Positions 21,158 through 25,978 of a stretch of 25,978 bases of DNA are shown in pieces. The stretch spans positions 1 through 25,978 of IMG/VR virus record IMGVR_UViG_3300048838_001750. One strand, given 5' to 3'. The first letter of the stretch is position 1; every line of letters begins with the position of its first letter. Source of the DNA: a virus. The position numbers were made by a program, and so were the translations under genes. The notes beneath the pieces were generated by a model. The model was given only the letters and a program-made list of their open reading frames with translations, had not been told where the DNA came from and searched no databases.

Positions 21158-21764
21158 CAGTTTTCTCCGTAATCGCTATCCGCATCGTCCGTCTTTCTTC
21201 AGCGGTGCGGATAGCCTCAAGGGTTTCAAGAATTTTTTGTAGGGTGTGGTTCGGGTAGCGGCCTATCCAGTGCTCGAGGGCCTCGTCGATCAGCTGTCCT
21301 GCCCTTGCAAGCTTTTGAAGAGCTTCGGGGCGGGCTTTGGTGTTGGCGTAAGCCCTCTCGGCGATGGCGTCAACCTCGGCATCAGTCAGCGATCGGCCTT
21401 TGACAAACTCGTCGGCTGCGATCTCCTGGGCGGTCGACTTGATGATTGATCCGAGGTTGGTCGCTCTAAGATACATATCATACTCCTCTGCCACGGCTGT
21501 CGTGGCCCGCTTGAAGTTCAAAAAGAACTGGTAGCGGTGCCAGAGCTGACGCATGGTCCAAACAGAAAAGAGCATTAGTGCCGCGACAGAGGCCAGCACC
21601 ACGGGCGAGTGTCTGAAGTGGACAAGCGAGAACCCACAAAATATGCCAAAGATCGCGCCTTTGGCTTTGCCGATATTCTCGCAATGCTCCTGCGCTAGAT
21701 CAAACGCCACTTGACTCAATCTGATAGAGAGCGGCGGTGGATCGGGCCTTTCTTTTGAACTCAT
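21150..21764 (-). CDS. Membrane protein with long cytoplasmic helical tail
   Basis: A 204-residue protein. Two adjacent hydrophobic segments at about 36-50 (GAIFGIFCGFSLV) and 54-70 (PVVLASVAALMLFSVW) form a hairpin; the C-terminal 110 residues are charged and helical. GGAGG stands directly before ATG 21764. It overlaps the 33-residue gene upstream (ATGA). Family not recognised. Confidence 0.74.
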   Translation of the reverse strand: MSSKERPDPPPLSIRLSQVAFDLAQEHCENIGKAKGAIFGIFCGFSLVHFRHSPVVLASVAALMLFSVWTMRQLWHRYQFFLNFKRATTAVAEEYDMYLRATNLGSIIKSTAQEIAADEFVKGRSLTDAEVDAIAERAYANTKARPEALQKLARAGQLIDEALEHWIGRYPNHTLQKILETLEAIRTAEERRTMRIAITEKTDA

Positions 21765-21862
21765 AAGACCTCCTCGGAGCTTCCGACCCTATAGCCCCCA
21801 TCAGGCTGAATCGCACGCCCAAAGTTTTTCCGGGTCTCAAATCTAATTCTTGCAACGTCCAT
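21761..21862 (-). CDS. 33-residue small protein
   Basis: A short frame, MDVARIRFETRKNF then GRAIQPDGGYRVG and an acidic end. It has AGGGATGG 3-4 nt before its ATG and shares ATGA with the next gene, the same junction style as its neighbours. An AT-rich stretch (21865-21900) lies upstream and is a plausible promoter region, though no clean boxes are visible. The Arg-rich start and GGY resemble small DNA- or RNA-contact peptides only loosely. Confidence 0.6.
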   Translation of the reverse strand: MDVARIRFETRKNFGRAIQPDGGYRVGSSEEVL

Positions 21863-21916
21863 AAACCATCCCTATATTTAAATCTTCAAATCATATCCGA
21901 AAGAAACTACCTTTTG

Positions 21917-21943
21917 TGCCCGAAGACTGCTTCGGGCATTTTT
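21917..21943 (+). terminator. Hairpin with T-run on the + strand
   Basis: A 9-bp perfect stem, TGCCCGAAG with CTTCGGGCA, has an ACTG loop and is followed by TTTTT reading rightward. Leftward, the strand on which the genes run, it has no T-run after the stem but an A-run before it. It may stop antisense transcripts or work weakly in both directions. Confidence 0.65.
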
Positions 21944-22386
21944 CATATCCAGTTTTCAAGAACATCCTTCGCGTCGCTCACGTCCCGAGGAACCCGCTTC
22001 ATCACGCCGAAGTCCTTCTCAATAGCGGCCACGACTTTGTCATAGGTATCGATCACACCCCAGCCACTTCTTTCAATCCCTCCAGGCGCCGACACATATT
22101 CAATCGCCATATACCGCCCGTCCTTCCGGGAGTAGACGGTAATGACCTTGAAAGTGCGATCCTTGCGCCTTGTGGCGAGGTTTTCAGGAGCGGAAAGGAG
22201 GGTTGCCTGGACGTTTCTCAGAATGGTTTTCTTGTCCTCATCGATGTCCGGGCGCTCAATGATGCTTTTGATAAGGTAAAGCCAAAGAATTAAAAGATGT
22301 TCAGTCGAAAGGCTTTTGATGTTGGAGTCCACCCGCCATCTTTCATCCACCTCCGAGAGTTGGAAATGAGCAAAAACCTTTTTCAA
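21943..22386 (-). CDS. Hypothetical protein
   Basis: A 147-residue protein. The TTG start at 22386 is well supported by GGAGGTGAAGC directly upstream. The N-terminal half is helical; the second half is strand-like (FKVITVYSRKDGRYMAIEYVS) then helical (TYDKVVAAIEKDFG). It overlaps the upstream gene by 4 nt. Family not recognised. Confidence 0.7.
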   Translation of the reverse strand: MKKVFAHFQLSEVDERWRVDSNIKSLSTEHLLILWLYLIKSIIERPDIDEDKKTILRNVQATLLSAPENLATRRKDRTFKVITVYSRKDGRYMAIEYVSAPGGIERSGWGVIDTYDKVVAAIEKDFGVMKRVPRDVSDAKDVLENWI

Positions 22387-22688
22387 GCTTCACCTCCGCG
22401 GGGCTTCCGCCCTTCCTTCTCCATGATCGTCGCCCACTCCTGCCAGCGCCTGCCGAACTCAAAAAGTTGCTCATCCTTTTCCGTGGGGTGTTGGATCTGC
22501 TCAAAAACGAGCTGATAAAGACCGCCCAGAAGATGAAGAATGTGGCGCTTTTCGTCGTCTGAAAGCCCTCGTACGACCTGAAAGGCTGAAAATGATGCGA
22601 GTCTTTCACCTTCACTTTTCTTTAACCAATCAATCCAGATGATAGGTTCGCCTCTTGTCGTGGCGACCTCGGTCCGTTTTCCCTCCAC
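22383..22688 (-). CDS. Hypothetical helical protein
   Basis: A 101-residue protein. The GTG start at 22688 has AGGAG 7 nt upstream. It is mostly helical (SDDEKRHILHLLGGLYQLVF, RRWQEWATIMEKEG) with several Trp. No motif is recognised. Its ribosome binding site lies inside the stop of the 38-residue gene upstream. Confidence 0.7.
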   Translation of the reverse strand: MEGKRTEVATTRGEPIIWIDWLKKSEGERLASFSAFQVVRGLSDDEKRHILHLLGGLYQLVFEQIQHPTEKDEQLFEFGRRWQEWATIMEKEGRKPRGGEA

Positions 22689-22697
22689 CTGTCGCTC

Positions 22698-22814
22698 CTA
22701 TTTTTTGTCCAAAAGCCTGGCCGAGATCCAAACGCGCTGCCTAACCTCAAGATCCCGTCTGAGCTTCCAGAGGCGGATTTCCCGCCGAATCGCGGTCATG
22801 AAACGTACCCACAT
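22698..22814 (-). CDS. 38-residue basic small protein
   Basis: A 38-residue frame rich in Arg, Lys and Trp (MTAIRREIRLWKLRRDLEVR). GGGAGGTAAGGAT, which also contains the stop of the upstream gene, lies directly before its ATG and is one of the best ribosome binding sites here. It forms a single amphipathic helix, possibly membrane- or nucleic-acid-associated. It is easily missed because of its size. Confidence 0.62.
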   Translation of the reverse strand: MWVRFMTAIRREIRLWKLRRDLEVRQRVWISARLLDKK

Positions 22815-22818
22815 ATCC

Positions 22819-23175
22819 TTACCTCCCAAAGTAAATTACCCAAAACCAGAGCCCCAGCTGGAGCGCGGAAAGGAAAAGAAGAGCGAGCAAAACCAGAACG
22901 AAGGTTCGCACAGGCCACGCGGCGCCCTCCTTTCTTTCCTGAATGGGTTTCAGTTGAGTTTCAAGGTCCTGCTGTGATTCCTGCGAGAGAGGCGGCGACT
23001 CGATCTTTGGCAGATGCCGCCTGTTCCAGGCGTCGCCGTTGAAGTCACCTTCCTCGTTGGCCTCCACACGGGCACCACAATCGCTGCAGGAGACAATGGA
23101 TGACTGTCGGCGGTCGCCGTAGCGCACGTAGCCGGCTTCACCTCCACAGAAAGGACAAGGCTCCAGTATTCTCAT
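22819..23175 (-). CDS. Lar-like zinc ribbon with C-terminal membrane anchor
   Basis: A 118-residue protein. Residues 1-50 resemble the Lar-type zinc ribbon: PCPFCGGEA, then SCSDCGARV, then DAWNRR. Lar of the Rac prophage reduces restriction by EcoKI, but the domain is used widely and this does not prove such a role. Residues 92-115 are a membrane span (TFVLVLLALLFLSALQLG), which Lar itself lacks. ATG 23175 was chosen as the start of the ribbon although its binding site is weak. Confidence 0.72.
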   Translation of the reverse strand: MRILEPCPFCGGEAGYVRYGDRRQSSIVSCSDCGARVEANEEGDFNGDAWNRRHLPKIESPPLSQESQQDLETQLKPIQERKEGAAWPVRTFVLVLLALLFLSALQLGLWFWVIYFGR

Positions 23176-23293
23176 CAGGTTCTTCTTCTTGTGGTTGAGT
23201 CTGTAAGTAGATAAATTGCGTGCCAGAGCGATTTTGCGCAAGCACATTCGCATTTCGGCCCAAAGGGCACAATAAAATTACGGGGGTTCTGGC

Positions 23294-23470
23294 GTGAAAA
23301 AGCTGGTGGGAGCCGCACTTTGCTTGGCCGTGGCTATTTACGTGTTATCAAGAGTGGCAGGCGGGATGGAGGACAAAGAGGCAGGCGACGAGGATAACCC
23401 CGCGCCTGAATTCACGCCTCAGCCGGACACGGAGTCCGCCGAGCCGCCCTCCTCCACGTCGATGTTGTAG
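23294..23470 (+). CDS. Possible 58-residue exported or anchored small protein
   Basis: A rightward frame with a signal- or anchor-like start (MKKLVGAALCLAVAIYVLS), then an acidic, Pro-rich tail (GDEDNPAPEFTPQPDTESAE). The GTG has GGGGG 7 nt upstream, and TAAAAT 15 nt before the binding site could be a -10 box, but no -35 is clear. It overlaps the end of the leftward gene ending at 23419 by 52 nt. It is the only rightward gene in this part and fills a 243-nt gap that otherwise holds nothing. Confidence 0.45.
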   Translation: MKKLVGAALCLAVAIYVLSRVAGGMEDKEAGDEDNPAPEFTPQPDTESAEPPSSTSML

Positions 23471-23841
23471 CCTTCCTTGAGCGCCTTAATCCAGTGTGCC
23501 TTCATCTCGTCGGTGCAGTGGGCCATGGCGTCCTTCCAGGTGGGCCAACGTCCTCCTGAGTCCTTGTAAAACCAGTATTGCCAGAACATGGACTGCTGGT
23601 TGTGGGGCATCGCCGGATCGTGGTCGACCGCACACTTTTGGCAAAGATGGGCTGCCGGCGGCAGAAGAGTCCCTTCTTTTACGATGTTAACCACCGTCAG
23701 CTTTGTCCCATCCCGCAGTGCAACGGGCTCGGACATGGCGTTGTAGCTCACCCCGCACTTGCGGCACTGGCGCGTTTCGGCGTCGACATCGCAGTGCCCG
23801 ACACCGCAAAACTCCATGGTAATATGATGCTTCTCTGTCAT
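23419..23841 (-). CDS. Conserved hypothetical zinc-site protein
   Basis: A 140-residue protein. CRKCG with upstream FCGVGHCD forms a probable zinc site, and LCQKCAVDHDPAMPHNQQS with GRWPTWKDAMAHC is a block seen in a widespread family of phages and actinobacteria whose function I do not know. GAGGAA lies before its ATG. Cytoplasmic by sequence. Confidence 0.75.
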   Translation of the reverse strand: MTEKHHITMEFCGVGHCDVDAETRQCRKCGVSYNAMSEPVALRDGTKLTVVNIVKEGTLLPPAAHLCQKCAVDHDPAMPHNQQSMFWQYWFYKDSGGRWPTWKDAMAHCTDEMKAHWIKALKEGYNIDVEEGGSADSVSG

Positions 23842-23856
23842 CTCATTCCTCTTCGC

Positions 23857-24066
23857 CTAGCCTTGGACTTCGCCAAGTTCTATGTTCACACGAACGCCGA
23901 TCTCTGTGGCCGCTTCATCGAGACACCACTCGACGCTTAAAACCACGTAGCGCTTATCTGAAAAGACACAAACCTCGCCCTCGCGCGGCACGTGAAATAG
24001 TCTGCGAAAAGCAAACTGTCCCTTGTGTCCGTAAATCCAAAAATTAACCGCTGCTGACTCAACCAT
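23857..24066 (-). CDS. Small conserved hypothetical protein
   Basis: A 69-residue protein. The block LFHVPREGEVCVFSDKRYVV followed by VEWCLDE and RVNIEL matches a small phage family with 'VPR.Gd.v ... VeWcldEd ... VnI.l'. It appears to be one beta-rich domain. ATG 24066 has GAGAG 8 nt upstream; the in-frame ATG at 24126 would add 20 residues but has no binding site. Confidence 0.65.
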   Translation of the reverse strand: MVESAAVNFWIYGHKGQFAFRRLFHVPREGEVCVFSDKRYVVLSVEWCLDEAATEIGVRVNIELGEVQG

Positions 24067-24137
24067 AATTAAGCTCTCTTCATTGAGCGAAAATATTAGC
24101 TGTGAGGATTTACGATCCTCTTCCATAAGTCAAATCT

Positions 24138-24608
24138 TTAAGCCCCTGGCGTGTCCCAGGCAAGACCGACAGCCTCGTTGTTGGTTGTGTCAATTTGAAT
24201 ATGAAAGAGCTTTTCGCATCCCAGGCAGCGACCATGGCCGGAATTTCTGCCCATCTGAAGGGAGAGACCTGGCCTCATAATGAAGACGGCCTTGCAGTAG
24301 GGACACTTCAGATTGTACTGCTCGCGCAGTCTGAACCCGTCGGGCAGCGTCTCGCCGTAGATGTGCTTATCGCGTGCCCGCTTTCCTATCGTTATAATCT
24401 CTTCGAGCTTCTCCGCCGGCGAGGCCTTCAGAGTATCTGCAACGAGATCGGCGATGGCGTCAAGACCGGCCTCTTTCATGCAGGAGGGGCACGGCACCAC
24501 TACGCCGCCGCTATCTGTTCCGTTTGACATCCGAAGCCGCCGCCGACCGCGGCAGACTTTACAGGCCCCTTCCTCGGGTGCAGGCGTCAGTTCAGGGTCG
24601 TGTGACAT
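24138..24608 (-). CDS. Double zinc-finger hypothetical protein
   Basis: A 156-residue protein. The N-terminal pair (CKVCRG, then CPSCMK) resembles one DnaJ-like zinc half, and the C-terminal pair (CPYCKA, then CLGCEK) forms a second site. Between them is a helical region. ATG 24608 follows GGAGAGACGG. The fold suggests protein or nucleic-acid contact, but no partner is visible. Confidence 0.72.
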   Translation of the reverse strand: MSHDPELTPAPEEGACKVCRGRRRLRMSNGTDSGGVVVPCPSCMKEAGLDAIADLVADTLKASPAEKLEEIITIGKRARDKHIYGETLPDGFRLREQYNLKCPYCKAVFIMRPGLSLQMGRNSGHGRCLGCEKLFHIQIDTTNNEAVGLAWDTPGA

Positions 24609-24831
24609 CCGTCTCTCCTTTAACTTCCTTGTTCGCATAAATCGTAGGCGACATGCTGTAGCGGCCTCTTGGGCTTACAGCTTCCACGCCGTCTTTCATC
24701 TTGACGCGAAGCCTCTTGCCCTCGCTTGTAACGACGGTCTTTTCAGTCCGGGCCGAAACACGAATCTGAAATATCGCGTCGTAATCGCAAAGCGATCTGC
24801 AGTAGTAGGTTTTACCGACTTCAAACCTCAC
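24592..24831 (-). CDS. Small conserved phage protein
   Basis: A 79-residue protein. FEVGKTYYCRSLCDYDAIFQ followed by RTEKTVVTSEGKRLRVK and GRYSMSPTIYA matches a small family common in phages and mobile DNA ('f.VGkTY.trSicD.dc ... RT.KTvt ... GrYSM.P.i.A'), a probable beta-barrel. The GTG shares bases with the upstream stop and has GGAGG 8 nt upstream. Function unknown. Confidence 0.75.
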   Translation of the reverse strand: MRFEVGKTYYCRSLCDYDAIFQIRVSARTEKTVVTSEGKRLRVKMKDGVEAVSPRGRYSMSPTIYANKEVKGETDVTRP

Positions 24832-25202
24832 GTAGGCCGCCTCCAGGTTCCGTCTGGCTGTTTCTCAAGACCGATGAGCCGCCTGTGCTCGTCGAGGATC
24901 CTGTAGCAGGCTCCCCGGGCGTCGGGGCTGATATCGGGCTGCTCGCTTATGAAAGATGCGAGGTGGGACATTGCCTGGAAAAGTTCCGCGGTTGGTACGG
25001 ACTGACCGGCCCTTCCGTCACACGACACGATGGCGAAAGACTTTGGGCCTTCAAACGGCTCACAGCGATCGTTTCCACGCATGATGGAAAACAGGATGAG
25101 CGCATCGCACCCCCCTCTGCCTTTGGCGTCGAGATCCTCTTTTGAAAACCCTGTCTCTGAAAAGCTGACTTCGTAGCTGACTGGATATCTTTCTCTTGTC
25201 AT
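24828..25202 (-). CDS. Hypothetical protein
   Basis: A 124-residue protein with AAGGAGGAACC before its ATG, one of the strongest sites in the window. It is mixed alpha/beta, with cysteines GGCDAL, DRCEP, VSCDG and GACYR spread singly. No family recognised. Coupled to the next gene by TGA/GTG overlap. Confidence 0.72.
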   Translation of the reverse strand: MTRERYPVSYEVSFSETGFSKEDLDAKGRGGCDALILFSIMRGNDRCEPFEGPKSFAIVSCDGRAGQSVPTAELFQAMSHLASFISEQPDISPDARGACYRILDEHRRLIGLEKQPDGTWRRPT

Positions 25203-25240
25203 GGTTCCTCCTTATAAGAGCTGATAGCGTTCTCCGGCCT

Positions 25241-25552
25241 TCAGCCGTAATCCGGTTCATAATCCCGATCCATGGTATAGCGATGTCGCGGATCGAGACC
25301 TTTGCCATCACACTCCTCACAAAAATCCCAGTGACAGCCTGGGTAACCGCAAGGGAGCCACCCAACATGCCGACCCCTATTCCACCCGGTATCTTTCGCG
25401 GGAGCAGCTTGAACAAGCTTCTGGGCCTCTTCAAACCTACTCTCCGGCATCATCCAGGCCTTCATGGCCCCGTTCCAGGTTCCTCCGAGGGCTTTTATCT
25501 TTTCGCGTACGGGATACGTGTTCCCTCGCAAAGGCTTTCTTGGCTCTTCCAT
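25241..25552 (-). CDS. DUF5710-like protein with cysteine cluster
   Basis: A 103-residue protein. GNTYPVREKIKALGGTWNG then KAWMMPES (residues 10-37) fits the DUF5710-like pattern of 'aKd.iKalGa.Wd...KaWyvP'. The C-terminal half has CGYPGCHWDFCEECDGKG, a likely zinc site. ATG 25552 has AAAGGA upstream. A similar motif ends the DEDDh exonuclease at 4098, so both may bind the same kind of target. Confidence 0.7.
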   Translation of the reverse strand: MEEPRKPLRGNTYPVREKIKALGGTWNGAMKAWMMPESRFEEAQKLVQAAPAKDTGWNRGRHVGWLPCGYPGCHWDFCEECDGKGLDPRHRYTMDRDYEPDYG

Positions 25553-25584
25553 GTATGGTTCCTTTAGTGATCGTAAAAGAACAG

Positions 25585-25821
25585 TTATTCGGCAATCCAA
25601 GCTGCTTTGCCAACAAGCTCCATCTCATCCCAGGATGCGCGATAGTAAGCTTGTCCGCCCGGCTCGTCTCTTGAATCACCCAAAGCCTGCACATACCCTT
25701 GAGCGCCAAACGGTTTTGGATCAGTAACAACCATGAGGCATGCAGCAAAAGCTTTGTTCTTGCACGTCTCAGGGTTAAGCTGAACCACGACACCCTTTTC
25801 TAGCTTCGTACCTTCCTGCAT
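25585..25821 (-). CDS. Small conserved phage protein
   Basis: A 78-residue protein. GVVVQLNPETCKNKAFAACL, VVTDPKPFGAQGYV and GGQAYYRASWDEMELVG match a short phage-associated family I cannot name; it is probably a compact beta domain. AAAGGAGCC lies 10 nt before its ATG. It follows a possible hairpin. Confidence 0.75.
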   Translation of the reverse strand: MQEGTKLEKGVVVQLNPETCKNKAFAACLMVVTDPKPFGAQGYVQALGDSRDEPGGQAYYRASWDEMELVGKAAWIAE

Positions 25822-25929
25822 TTTGTATGGCTCCTTTCTTGATCGCGAATCAGATGTTTATTGGATGGGAAAGAGCCCGCGTGGAAACCGCTCCAGTTGG
25901 GCTTTTTGACAAACTGACAGTTTTTACGA
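25822..25929. other. Intergenic region with a rightward-type hairpin
   Basis: About 108 nt lie between the last complete leftward gene and the partial gene at the edge. AGCCC (25874) and GGGCT (25899) can pair around a loop that holds a smaller GCG/CGC stem, followed rightward by TTTTT. Leftward, only CTTT follows. It could be a weak terminator or a processing site. No promoter is clear. Confidence 0.4.
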
Positions 25930-25978
25930 TCAACACCCGGGGAGATTCTCACGCCAGTCGATTGTGTCGTAAACGTTG
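25930..25978 (-). CDS. 3' end of a leftward gene (partial)
   Basis: A frame open from the window edge ends at TGA (25930-25932) and gives NVYDTIDWRENLPGC. Of the three leftward frames it is the one open longest, and the acidic/aromatic end looks protein-like, but 15 residues cannot identify it. Confidence 0.4.
   Translation of the reverse strand, partial: NVYDTIDWRENLPGC

Noticed and set aside
25437-25793. A 118-residue leftward frame near the right end
   Set aside because: Overlaps in another frame the conserved 78-residue gene and the DUF5710-like gene, and resembles nothing.
1-25978. CRISPR array, tRNA or rRNA genes, insertion sequence ends, integrase
   Set aside because: I scanned for regular direct repeats, cloverleaf-like segments, rRNA-like stretches and transposase or integrase motifs and saw none that hold up by eye. 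A tRNAscan and repeat search would be decisive.

Overview
The window looks like part of the genome of a tailed dsDNA phage (or a large prophage or phage-like element) of a Gram-negative host. The evidence is close gene packing with many ATGA, GTGA and TGATG junctions, strong AGGAG-type ribosome binding sites, frequent GTG and TTG starts, and many small proteins of phage-type families. Exported proteins carry Gram-negative-style signal peptides and a lipobox. I see no capsid, tail, terminase, integrase, tRNA, rRNA or CRISPR array, so neither the host nor the phage lifestyle can be fixed from this window. About two thirds of the genes have no function I can name.

Layout. Positions 1-96 hold the 3' end of a rightward gene, followed by one small leftward exported protein (113-415). 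Positions 485-11274 form a rightward block. It contains a compact family A DNA polymerase with a 3'-5' exonuclease domain, two small zinc-binding proteins, a DEDDh exonuclease, a DUF6878-like and a DUF6915-like protein, an antirepressor-N-like protein, an RNase HII with an altered substrate-recognition motif, and several unknown genes. Two intrinsic terminators, near 4900 and 5905, divide this block. The strand changes at about 11.25 kb, where two genes overlap tail to tail.

Positions 11234-16126 are mostly leftward: a small HExxH metallopeptidase-like protein, a KH-domain RNA-binding protein overlapping a DHH-family phosphoesterase, and a run of tightly coupled small unknowns. Two rightward genes interrupt this stretch: a HExxE metallopeptidase-like protein (15045) and an exported staphylococcal-nuclease-like enzyme (16110). 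From about 15.8 to 18.9 kb the genes are rich in membrane and exported products: a membrane protein, the exported nuclease, a lipoprotein, and a three-gene unit bounded by two terminators (secreted DAFRH-motif protein, multi-span membrane protein, secreted cysteine-containing protein). From 19.0 kb to the end there is a leftward series: an ATP-grasp protein, several zinc-ribbon proteins (one Lar-like with a membrane anchor), other membrane proteins, many short unknowns, and a partial gene at the right edge.

How the genes may work together. The left block reads as replication and nucleic-acid processing: polymerase, proofreading-type exonuclease, RNase HII. The KH and DHH pair suggests phage-controlled RNA or nucleotide turnover. 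The exported segment may alter the host envelope or act on DNA outside the cytoplasm. These roles are inferred from families and gene context; nothing here proves a new defence or counter-defence system.
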